NCBI RefSeq assembly: GCF_031127875.1
Contig: NZ_JARXIA010000011.1
Location: forward strand, 62,001-126,000
From: Pelagicoccus sp. SDUM812005
GTDB lineage: Bacteria; Verrucomicrobiota; Verrucomicrobiia; Opitutales; Opitutaceae
DNA length: 64,000 bases
Direction of reading: 5' to 3'
This document shows, piece by piece, positions 34,362 to 41,624 of the stretch (the first letter of the stretch is position 1; every line of letters begins with the position of its first letter). The notes beneath the pieces were generated by a model. The model searched no databases. It was not told where the DNA came from and worked only from the letters and a program-made list of their open reading frames with translations. The translations under genes and the position numbers were made by a program.

Positions 34362-34892
34362 TTAGCTAGCGGTTCTGAGGATGTTGAAAACGAGGAGGAT
34401 GAGGGATAGGCAAAGGCTACCGACAAATGAGGCGTAGGCAATTCTCAGCCAGCGAAATTTGGGGATGAGGACGTCGTGGCTGAGGTGGTAGAGGTCTTTG
34501 GCGACTTCCTTGGAGAGCAGGGTGGTGTCGTCGATGATTTCGCTCATCTGGGCGAGGTATTCGTCGCGGTTTTGGCGGCTGATGTAGGAGAAGTGCAGCG
34601 GGAAGCGATCGCTGTTTTGGATACGCCGGAAGCGTTTGGGGAAAAGGCAGAGGGTGGCGGCCATGATGGTGACGACGGCTCCTGCGAGGAAGACGGCCAC
34701 GGAGGGGAAGAATCCCGGGGCGTTGATCCGCGAGATGGCGACGGGCGCGAGCACGGCGGCCATGGTGAGCAGGCCTTGGGCGCGGCGGTCGGCCATGGCT
34801 ACGTATTGGGTGTGCTTGTTCTCGATGCTGGCGAGGATCGAGGCGCGGGCGATGGATTGGAACTTGGGTTGTGAAGGATCGGCTTGGTTCAT
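34362..34892 (-). CDS. Pycsar-effector-like membrane protein (PycTM/DUF5706 type)
   Basis: 176 residues. An N-terminal helix with ILASIENKHTQYVAMADRRAQGLLTMAAVL leads into membrane helices 1-2 (about 45-95); a cytoplasmic loop has RDEYLAQMSEIIDDTTLLSK and VAKDLYHLSHDVLIPKFRWLRIAY; a last membrane helix (ASFVGSLCLSLILLVFNIL) closes the protein. This order and the ADRRAQ, YLxxM, DLYHLS and KFRWLRIAY blocks fit the DUF5706/PycTM family, whose members in Pycsar anti-phage systems open the membrane on cCMP or cUMP. No cyclase gene is adjacent. It may be upstream in the same operon as the glutamate-synthase-domain gene (31-bp gap), so a defence role is uncertain. Confidence 0.65.
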   Translation of the reverse strand: MNQADPSQPKFQSIARASILASIENKHTQYVAMADRRAQGLLTMAAVLAPVAISRINAPGFFPSVAVFLAGAVVTIMAATLCLFPKRFRRIQNSDRFPLHFSYISRQNRDEYLAQMSEIIDDTTLLSKEVAKDLYHLSHDVLIPKFRWLRIAYASFVGSLCLSLILLVFNILRTAS

Positions 34893-34996
34893 GGGAGGCC
34901 TGTGTTGGATTCGGTTTTCTCTTTTTACGCAAAAGGTTGCGAGAACGGAATTTGGGAGCTAGGGGTTTGAGTCTTACAGTCTTGCCGTCTCAAGCC

Positions 34997-37192
34997 ATGC
35001 CTCAAAACCGTTACAATCTTGAATGGAAAGTCGGATACACCGCTGATCCTAGCTTGCGTCCGGAAAAGCTGGTTGCGGCTTCGGTACCAGGGGCGGTGCA
35101 GTTGGATTGGGCGCGGGCGGAGGGGTGGCCGCATTTTTGGCAGGACGGGGACTTCGGGCGCTACGCGTGGATGGAGAAGGTCTACTGGGTCTACGAGGCG
35201 GAGCTGCCGCGGCTGGACGCCTCGGAGGACGAGCGGCTGTTTTTCGTATCGGGCGGGATCGATTATCGTTTTTTGGTGCGGGTGGGCGATCGTACGTTCT
35301 TTGCCCAGGAGGGTATGTTCAGTCCGGTAGAGATCGACCTGACGGAAGTCGCCAAGGCGGGCGACAAGATCGAGGTAGTTGTATTTCCGATACCGGATTC
35401 GGGACTGGGCGAAGGGCGAATCGAAGCGAGCAGTTCGGTTAAGCCAGCGGTTAGCTACGGCTGGGATTTTCATCCGCGCCTGGTGCCTTCAGGGATTTGG
35501 AGGTTAACCTATTTGGAAGTGCGGAAGGCTCGGCATATTCGCGAATTGCTCTTCGACTACGTAGTGGAGGAGGACTTGGCGTTGGTGAGGCTGGACCTTT
35601 CGATCGAGCTGAGCGAGGCTTCGGGCGGCTTATTCGAGTGGAGCCTGGTGGGGCCGGACGGGCAGGTGGTTGACGGGGAAGCGATCAATTTGGATGGGCA
35701 GTCCTTGGTGGACTGCTTTTGCGAGGTCCATGAACCGGAGTTGTGGTGGCCGCGTGGATACGGAGAGCAGTCGCTGTACAACTTGTCGGTGTCGCTCCAT
35801 GACGAGGAGGGAGTGATGCTCGATTCGCGTTCGCAGCGGATTGGCTTTCGCACTTCCAAGCTGGTCATGAACGAGGGGGCGTGGGAAGAATCGCCGGAGA
35901 TGCCGAAGACGCGAAGCGTGGCCCCGATGGCCTTGGAGGTGAACGGGCGGCGGATCTTCGTAAAAGGCTCGAACTGGGTCGCTCCGGATGTCTTTCCTGG
36001 GGTCGCTGGAGAGGACGCTTACCGTCCGCTTTTGGAGATGGCGGCTAGCTGCAACTTCAATCTTTTGCGCTGCTGGGGCGGGGCGGCGGTGGGCAAGCCG
36101 TCGTTTTTCGAGCTTTGCGATCGCTTGGGCTTGATGGTCTGGCAGGACTTTCCTCTGGCTTGCAACAAGTACGCCGAGAGTCCTGAGTTTTTGGATACGC
36201 TGGGACAGGAGGCCAACGCGATCGTGCGGCAGCTGAAGCCGCACCCGTCGGTCGTGATCTGGTGCGGAGGGAACGAGCTCTACAACTCCTGGTCCGGCAT
36301 GACGGACCAGTCCAAGGCGATCCGCTTGCTCAACAAGGTTTGCCTCGAGCTCGATCCGGATACGCCGTTCTTGCCGACTTCGCCGATCATGGGAGCGGGG
36401 CATGGCGGCTACCTGTTTCGCGACGGCCGCGGGAAGGAGTGTTTCGAGGTGTTCCAGTCTGCGAAGAATTCCGCCTACGTGGAGTTCGGCATTCCGGCGC
36501 CGGCTTCTGCGGAGAAGCTGCGGAGCTTGATTCCAGAGGCGGACTTGTTTCCGCCTCGGCCGGAGGGCGTCTGGAAGTTGCGGCATGGGTTCGAGGCTTG
36601 GGAGGCGGAGAAGGAGTCCTGGCTCTGCATGCCTACGGTCGAGCACTATTTCGGCCGGCCGGAGTCGATCGAGGAGTTGGTCGAATGGGGGCAGCTCTTG
36701 CAGGCGGAAGGCTTGAAGGGGATCTACGAGGAGGCGCGGCGCCAGAAGCCCTATTGCTCGATGGCGATCAATTGGTGCTTCAACGAGCCGTGGCCGGCGG
36801 CGGCGAACAATTCGCTGGTCTCCTGGCCCTGCGAGGCGAAGCCGGCGGTGCGAGCGGTGCGGCAGAGCTGTCGCGCGACCTTGGCGTCGGCGAGGGTGAA
36901 GCGTTTTTCGTGGCGGGCGGGAGACTTGTTCGAAGCGGAGCTTTGGATGCTGCACGACGGGCCGAGCGCGGTGAAGGGGGATCGGGTGGAGGCCTACTTG
37001 CGCTTTGGGGACGACGAGAGTTTCGTGCTCGGCTGGTACTTCGATGCCTTGGAGGAAGGGGAGAATCGGGTCGGACCGGTTTTGCGTTTCCGAGTGCCGG
37101 AAATGGCGGAGCAGACCTTCCAGCTCATTTTGCGGGTGGAAGGGCGTCCCGATTGGAATTCCGAATACGCCTTCTGCTACCGGCCGGACTGA
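34997..37192 (+). CDS. Glycoside hydrolase family 2 protein (beta-mannosidase-like)
   Basis: 731 residues with no signal peptide, so probably cytoplasmic. It begins with a jelly-roll sugar-binding domain (VPGAVQLDWARAEGWPHFWQ, WVYEAELPR, PSGIWRLTYLEV), then an immunoglobulin-like domain (ELWWPRGYGEQSLYNLSVSL) and the TIM barrel (VKGSNWVAPDVFPG, NLLRCWGGA, WCGGNELYN with the acid/base Glu, AYVEFGIPAPAS with the nucleophile Glu). The WPRGYGEQ and EFGIP features favour a beta-mannosidase over a beta-galactosidase. It would release mannose from imported oligosaccharides. The start at ATG 34997 matches the normal N-terminus; it is divergent from the PycTM-like gene. Confidence 0.88.
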   Translation: MPQNRYNLEWKVGYTADPSLRPEKLVAASVPGAVQLDWARAEGWPHFWQDGDFGRYAWMEKVYWVYEAELPRLDASEDERLFFVSGGIDYRFLVRVGDRTFFAQEGMFSPVEIDLTEVAKAGDKIEVVVFPIPDSGLGEGRIEASSSVKPAVSYGWDFHPRLVPSGIWRLTYLEVRKARHIRELLFDYVVEEDLALVRLDLSIELSEASGGLFEWSLVGPDGQVVDGEAINLDGQSLVDCFCEVHEPELWWPRGYGEQSLYNLSVSLHDEEGVMLDSRSQRIGFRTSKLVMNEGAWEESPEMPKTRSVAPMALEVNGRRIFVKGSNWVAPDVFPGVAGEDAYRPLLEMAASCNFNLLRCWGGAAVGKPSFFELCDRLGLMVWQDFPLACNKYAESPEFLDTLGQEANAIVRQLKPHPSVVIWCGGNELYNSWSGMTDQSKAIRLLNKVCLELDPDTPFLPTSPIMGAGHGGYLFRDGRGKECFEVFQSAKNSAYVEFGIPAPASAEKLRSLIPEADLFPPRPEGVWKLRHGFEAWEAEKESWLCMPTVEHYFGRPESIEELVEWGQLLQAEGLKGIYEEARRQKPYCSMAINWCFNEPWPAAANNSLVSWPCEAKPAVRAVRQSCRATLASARVKRFSWRAGDLFEAELWMLHDGPSAVKGDRVEAYLRFGDDESFVLGWYFDALEEGENRVGPVLRFRVPEMAEQTFQLILRVEGRPDWNSEYAFCYRPD

Positions 37193-37233
37193 AAGGCTCG
37201 CTTTTGTCCGCAATGCGCACAGGACGGGCGATT

Positions 37234-37263
37234 TTGGTTGAAGGCTGACGCTTTCTTTATACA
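37234..37263 (+). promoter_or_regulatory. Possible promoter for the aldolase gene
   Basis: TTGGTT (37234-37239) and TATACA (37258-37263) lie 18 bp apart, 62 bp before the start at 37325. Downstream, in the leader, CCTCTCT and AGGGAGG (37271-37291) form an imperfect hairpin and TTAGA-ACA-TCTAA a short perfect one. Confidence 0.35.
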
Positions 37264-37324
37264 GTGATCAGCCTCTCTACTGATAGGGAGGAAAATAAAT
37301 TAGAACATCTAATCTAGAGAATCA

Positions 37325-38356
37325 ATGCCAGTCGCAACACCTAAGCAGTACGAAGCGATGTTGGATGCCGCCCAGAAGGGTGGCTACGCATACCCAGCCG
37401 TAAATATCACGTCACTCACGACAATCAACGCAGCCCTCAAGGCTTTCGCTGATTCGAAGACAGACGGTATCATCCAAGTTTCCACCGGCGGCGGCCAGTT
37501 CGCCTCTGGACTTAATGTAGCTGACGCAGCTTTCGGCGCGATCGTTTTGGCCGAGGCAACTCACTTGCTCGCCGAGAAGTACGACGTGCTCGTAGCTCTC
37601 CACACGGACCACTGTCACCCTGAGAAGGTCGACAGCTTCCTCAAGCCGCTTCTCGAGGCCTCCCGCAAGCGCGTGGCTGAAGGCAAGGGCCCTCTCTTCC
37701 AGTCGCACATGTTCGACGGTTCGGTCGTCGCTCTCGACGAGAACCTCAAGATCTCCAAGGAGCTCCTCAAGGAGTGCGCGGATCTGGGAATCATTCTTGA
37801 AGTTGAGGCAGGTTGCGTAGGCGGCGAAGAAGACGGTCACGACACGTCCGGACTCCCGATCGACAAGCTCTACACGACACCAGGTGACATGGTTGAAGTG
37901 TACGAAGCGCTCCAGCCAATCGGCCGCTTCCTTTTCGCGGCGACTTTCGGCAACGTGCACGGCGCTTACAAGCCGGGCTCCGTCAAGCTCAAGCCAACCA
38001 TCCTGCGCGACGGCCAGAAGGCGGTTATGGACAAGCATGGCGCCGGCGCTGAGATGGACCTCGTTTTCCACGGCGGTTCCGGTTCCGAGCTTTCCGACAT
38101 CCGCGAGACGCTCGACTACGGCGTGGTCAAGATGAACATCGATACTGACACGCAGTACGCATTCACGCGCCCAGTCGTGACGCACATCTGCGAAAACATC
38201 GAAGGCGTGCTCAAGATCGACGGCGAAGTTGGCAACAAGAAGACTTACGACCCACGTGGGTACCTCAAGAAGGCTGAAGCTAGCATGGCTAAGCGTCTCC
38301 AGGAGGCGGCCGCTGACCTTCTCTCCGAAGGCAAGACCATCTTCGGTACTGTATAG
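37325..38356 (+). CDS. fbaA: Class II fructose-bisphosphate aldolase
   Basis: 343 residues. It reversibly cleaves fructose-1,6-bisphosphate using zinc. Motifs: YPAVNITSLTTINAAL, VALHTDHCHPEK with metal His and catalytic Asp, ILEVEAGCVGGEEDGHD with the metal Glu, FGNVHGAYKPG with a metal His and DLVFHGGSGS with the third. The insert after the metal Glu and the FQSHMFDGS block place it in class IIA. Codon use is visibly different from its neighbours (many GCT, CTC, AAG and TCC; almost no rare codons), as expected for a highly expressed enzyme. It has its own leader and terminator. Confidence 0.96.
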   Translation: MPVATPKQYEAMLDAAQKGGYAYPAVNITSLTTINAALKAFADSKTDGIIQVSTGGGQFASGLNVADAAFGAIVLAEATHLLAEKYDVLVALHTDHCHPEKVDSFLKPLLEASRKRVAEGKGPLFQSHMFDGSVVALDENLKISKELLKECADLGIILEVEAGCVGGEEDGHDTSGLPIDKLYTTPGDMVEVYEALQPIGRFLFAATFGNVHGAYKPGSVKLKPTILRDGQKAVMDKHGAGAEMDLVFHGGSGSELSDIRETLDYGVVKMNIDTDTQYAFTRPVVTHICENIEGVLKIDGEVGNKKTYDPRGYLKKAEASMAKRLQEAAADLLSEGKTIFGTV

Positions 38357-38389
38357 GCTGTAGTTTCAGTTTAGATACATTTTTGAAAG

Positions 38390-38417
38390 CCGGTTCCTGC
38401 GAGGGGACCGGTTTTTT
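38390..38417 (+). terminator. Rho-independent terminator after the aldolase gene
   Basis: CCGGTTCC and GGGACCGG form an 8-bp stem with one G-T pair, followed by TTTTTT, 33 bp after the stop codon. Confidence 0.85.
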
Positions 38418-38489
38418 CGTAGGGCAGCGCGGCGCTAGCTTGTTGATCCTTTTCTTGCGGATGGCGTTGGAACTGATAGGGGTGGCCTT

Positions 38490-39359
38490 ATGCAGAAGAT
38501 CGCGTTTATCGGCACGGGAGTGATGGGAGCGAGCATGGCGGGGCATTTGCTCGCTGCGGGGTATCCGCTTTGCGTATACAATCGAACCCGATCGAAGGCG
38601 GATGCTCTGGTAGAGGCCGGCGCGGTTTGGAAGGATTCGCCCTTCGAGGCGGCAAAGGGAGCGGACGTGGTGATCACCATTCTAGGTTACCCGAGCGACG
38701 TGGAGGCTGTTTATCTAGGAGAGCGAGGTATCGTATCGGTCCTCGAGGAAGGGGCGGTGGCCATCGACATGACGACCTCGAGCCCCTTGCTCGCCCAACA
38801 GATCGCGGAGGTTGGTTCGCGGCGCGGTATCGGGATTTTGGATGCGCCGGTTTCGGGCGGCGATCTCGGCGCGCGGGAGGCGCGGCTTTCCGTGATGGTT
38901 GGCGGAGAGCGAAGCGTATTTGAAAAGGCGAAGCCGATACTGGAAGTGATGGGGAGGAATATCGTTTACCAAGGCGCGGCGGGCGCGGGGCAGCACACCA
39001 AGATGTGCAACCAGATCGCCATCGCGGGCGGCATGGTGGCGATTGGCGAGTCCTTGGCGTACGCGAAGAAGGCGGGACTGGACGCGGGGACGGTGCTCGA
39101 GAGCATTTCGGCGGGCGCGGCAGGCAGCTGGAGCATGAGCAACCTCGTGCCGCGGGCTCTCGAGGGCGACTTTGCTCCGGGCTTTTTCGTGAAGCATTTC
39201 GTGAAGGACATGAAGATCGCTCTCGAGTCGGCGCGGGAAATGGAGCTCGAGCTTCCCGGTCTCGAGCTAGCCAAGAATTTGTTCGAACAGCTCGTCGCTG
39301 CGGGCGGGGAAGACGAGGGGACGCAGGCTTTGTTCCGCTTGTTTTTGGAGCGAGAGTAG
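38490..39359 (+). CDS. 3-hydroxyisobutyrate dehydrogenase-family NAD(P)-dependent oxidoreductase
   Basis: 289 residues. The N-terminal Rossmann domain has IAFIGTGVMGASMAGHLL and VYNRTRSK; the Arg after Asn suggests NADPH. DAPVSGGDLGAREARLSVMVGG is the substrate-binding signature and GAGQHTKMCNQI holds the catalytic Lys. The C-terminal part is the all-helical domain. Members reduce small semialdehydes or glyoxylate, or oxidise hydroxyisobutyrate; the substrate is not decided by sequence. It is a single gene, convergent with the DUF3307 gene after 2 bp. Confidence 0.9.
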   Translation: MQKIAFIGTGVMGASMAGHLLAAGYPLCVYNRTRSKADALVEAGAVWKDSPFEAAKGADVVITILGYPSDVEAVYLGERGIVSVLEEGAVAIDMTTSSPLLAQQIAEVGSRRGIGILDAPVSGGDLGAREARLSVMVGGERSVFEKAKPILEVMGRNIVYQGAAGAGQHTKMCNQIAIAGGMVAIGESLAYAKKAGLDAGTVLESISAGAAGSWSMSNLVPRALEGDFAPGFFVKHFVKDMKIALESAREMELELPGLELAKNLFEQLVAAGGEDEGTQALFRLFLERE

Positions 39360-39361
39360 CC

Positions 39362-40096
39362 CTATTGCAGCAGTTGCTTGGTGGCGAAGGCGAGCACGAT
39401 TCCAATGGTGAAGCTGAGGAGGGTGCCGACGAGGATGTACTCGGTTTCGCGTCGGCTCTCGTGGGCTTTTTGGAAACGTAGGACGGACTTGGCTGCGATG
39501 AGCAAGCCGGCGGCGGAGAGTTGTCCGCTGTAGACGAAGATGAGCAGGAGGATGCGTTCGAGGTGCCCGATGTAGCGTCCGGCTCCGTTGAGCCCGCTGT
39601 CCTGGTGGAGTTGCTGCGGGTTGGTGGATAGCATGCGGGGAAGGGCCTTGGCGATGAAGTGTCCGGCGGCGAGGGTATTGGCGATGAGTCCGGAGATGAC
39701 CACGAGGGTTTGCAGGTAGGAGACGGGATTGTGGGCGAGCCACCAGGGTTCGAAGATGCCGATGCGGGACCAGTCGATGGCGCTGATGGCGAAGATGACG
39801 GCGAGGTGGGCGCTTTGGTCGACGAGGAAGGCGGGAAGGTCGTCGATGAGGCGGCCGGTGAGGCGGATCTTTAGGAGGTCGATGAGTCCATGGCTGGCCA
39901 GCACGATGAGGGGGATGCGCCACTCGGAGAAGTCGCCCAGGAGGAGGTAGGCGCAGAGTCCGGTGACGAGGACGTGCAGCAGGAAGGTGAAGGGGCGGTC
40001 CTTGGTGCGGACCATGGCGTCGGTTTGCAGGGCGAAGTCCGAGATCAGGTGGGCGGCCAGGAGGGGGACGAAGAGGGCGAGGTCGAAGGAGGGCAC
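39362..40096 (-). CDS. DUF3307-family membrane protein
   Basis: 244 residues. The N-terminal 120 residues match DUF3307: FVPLLAAHLISDFALQTDAMVRTK, then HVLVTGLCAYLLLGDF and VLASHGLIDLLKIRL, DQSAHLAVIFAISAI. About five or six membrane helices in all. The His/Asp pattern in the helices (HLISDF, HGLIDLLK, DQSAH) is family-typical and could bind a metal or lipid. The function is unknown. It lies 34 bp after satD on the same strand and is often found beside SatD genes, so both are probably controlled together. Confidence 0.85.
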   Translation of the reverse strand: MPSFDLALFVPLLAAHLISDFALQTDAMVRTKDRPFTFLLHVLVTGLCAYLLLGDFSEWRIPLIVLASHGLIDLLKIRLTGRLIDDLPAFLVDQSAHLAVIFAISAIDWSRIGIFEPWWLAHNPVSYLQTLVVISGLIANTLAAGHFIAKALPRMLSTNPQQLHQDSGLNGAGRYIGHLERILLLIFVYSGQLSAAGLLIAAKSVLRFQKAHESRRETEYILVGTLLSFTIGIVLAFATKQLLQ

Positions 40097-40130
40097 GGGA
40101 AGTTTGGATTCGGCAGAGAGTGGGAAGCGG

Positions 40131-40772
40131 CTACGCTTCAGCGGGCGCGAGGGTAGCTTGGAGGGCGAGTTCGATGGATTGTAGGACTTGTTTTATGAGC
40201 TTCCATTGGGCTTTGGCGAGGTGTTTGCCGAAGGCTTGGGCGGAAATGGGGGGATCGAACTTTTCGGCGAGTTCGTATTGGTTCAAGTCGGTTCCGGCGA
40301 GAGCGACGGCTTGGGCTTGCTTGGAGGTCCATTGGGAGGTGAGGCCGTCGAGCAGCAGCACGTTCGCGTAGGCGAGCTCCTGGATGGGACGGGGAACGCG
40401 AGGGCTGAACTGGATGGCGAGCCGCTGCTCGTCGGGCATCTCCTGCAAGCCCCGTCCCGAGAGCACGAAGGCTTCGCCTTGGGAGAGGGAAATCTTTTCG
40501 GGGCGCAGGCTTTCGTAGTCGCCGATGCCGATGCTGACGCGGGAGTCGATTTCGCGTTTGCCCAGGAGGTGGGAACGAAGGGTGAGGGCTAGGCGGATGG
40601 CGGAGTGGGAGGGCTGGCAGAAGCACTGCCAGCTGTCTCCGGCGAAGACTTCGATGTGGGTGCTGAGGTCGGCGCTGGCGGCCGCCTCTTGGAGGTAGGC
40701 TTGGAGCTGCTGCCGGTCTGACTCGCGAAGCTCTTGCGAGCCGACGATGTCGCCTGTGAGAACTGCAATCAT
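40131..40772 (-). CDS. SatD-family regulator-like protein
   Basis: 213 residues. The N-terminal half begins MIAVLTGDIVGSQEL, then EVFAGDSWQCFC and VSIGIGDYESL. This order resembles class III nucleotidyl cyclases (FADIVGFT, GDGxxAxF, RIGIHxG), with Asp 8 and Asp 46 at the spacing of the two metal-binding aspartates. The C-terminal half (NQYELAEKFDPPISAQAFGKHLAKA) looks like a helix-turn-helix. SatD proteins have no established function. The gene precedes DUF3307, and three palindromes at its 5' end suggest autoregulation. The cyclase relation is my inference. Confidence 0.8.
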   Translation of the reverse strand: MIAVLTGDIVGSQELRESDRQQLQAYLQEAAASADLSTHIEVFAGDSWQCFCQPSHSAIRLALTLRSHLLGKREIDSRVSIGIGDYESLRPEKISLSQGEAFVLSGRGLQEMPDEQRLAIQFSPRVPRPIQELAYANVLLLDGLTSQWTSKQAQAVALAGTDLNQYELAEKFDPPISAQAFGKHLAKAQWKLIKQVLQSIELALQATLAPAEA

Positions 40773-40776
40773 GAAA

Positions 40777-40852
40777 TAAACCTAAAAAGGTTTATATTGA
40801 TGAAGTAAACCAAAAAAGGTTTAGGATGAGAATCTAAGCTTATTTAGGTTTA
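40777..40852. promoter_or_regulatory. Three palindromic operators at exact 29-bp spacing
   Basis: Three 18-bp palindromes, arm-N6-arm: box 1 TAAACC-N6-GGTTTA (40777-40794), box 2 identical arms (40806-40823), box 3 TAAGCT-N6-GGTTTA (40835-40852). Each begins 29 bp after the last. Box 1 ends 4 bp before the satD start codon (40772), and the minus-strand TATAAA (40791-40796), a possible -10, overlaps it. The array lies in the 163-bp divergent region between satD and ribE. Confidence 0.75.
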
Positions 40853-40935
40853 GATTGGCTTGTTTTAGGCGGAGGAGGATTTGCTTCTGATTGAGCTTGG
40901 AGAGCGGGGCGCGGCTTGGCATGGTGGGGCGTTTT

Positions 40936-41532
40936 ATGTTTACCGGAATCGTAGAGGAAAAGGGCAAGGTCTTGGCTTGCGAGGAGCGCGAGGGTTCGTG
41001 GCGTTATCGCATCGCGGTGGAGGTCGTAGCTTCGGGCGTGTCCCTGGGCGACAGCATCGCGGTGAATGGTTGCTGTCTCACGGTGGTGGAGATCGGCGAG
41101 GGCGTGCTGAGCTTCGACGTTTTGGAGGAGACGCGGCGCGTAACGAATTTGCGGGACATTGCGGTGGGGTCTTCGGTGAACTTGGAGCGCAGCTTGCGCT
41201 TCGACGGACGCGTCGGCGGTCATTTCGTGACGGGGCATGTGGATGGCGCGGGCGTGATCAAGACGCTTCGGCCGGAGGGCAAGGACGTGCTTTTGGAGAT
41301 CGAGGCTCCGGAGGGATTTGAGAAGTACTTGGTCTACAAGGGCTGCATCGCGATCGATGGCATGTCGCTCACGGTGGCGAAGGTCGAGGGGCGGGTGGTT
41401 ACGATTTGGCTGATCCCGCATACCTTGGAGGTCACTACGATTGGGGAGCGCGCGGCAGGGGATGCCGTGAATCTGGAGTTTGACTTGATCGCGAAGTACA
41501 CGGAGAAGATCGTTGCGCAGAGGGCGGACTAG
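40936..41532 (+). CDS. ribE: Riboflavin synthase, alpha subunit
   Basis: 198 residues, two repeated lumazine-binding barrels. It turns two 6,7-dimethyl-8-ribityllumazine molecules into riboflavin. MFTGIVEEKGKV is the invariant N-terminus and fixes the start at ATG 40936. The first barrel has GDSIAVNGCCLTVV and VGGHFVTGHVDG; the second has YKGCIAIDGMSLTVAKV and WLIPHTLEVTTIG. No FMN riboswitch is visible upstream and no other rib gene is adjacent. It is divergent from satD. Confidence 0.96.
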   Translation: MFTGIVEEKGKVLACEEREGSWRYRIAVEVVASGVSLGDSIAVNGCCLTVVEIGEGVLSFDVLEETRRVTNLRDIAVGSSVNLERSLRFDGRVGGHFVTGHVDGAGVIKTLRPEGKDVLLEIEAPEGFEKYLVYKGCIAIDGMSLTVAKVEGRVVTIWLIPHTLEVTTIGERAAGDAVNLEFDLIAKYTEKIVAQRAD

Positions 41533-41624
41533 AGCGCTCGGCCGGATGGATTTGCGATGATTATTTCCTTAGAGACTAAAGGGCGAGGAGTTGGTAACCT
41601 AGACGAGAAGCGAAGCGACGAAGC

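Noticed and set aside
40773-40935. FMN riboswitch before ribE
   Set aside because: None of the conserved riboswitch blocks are seen; the region is occupied by the operator array.
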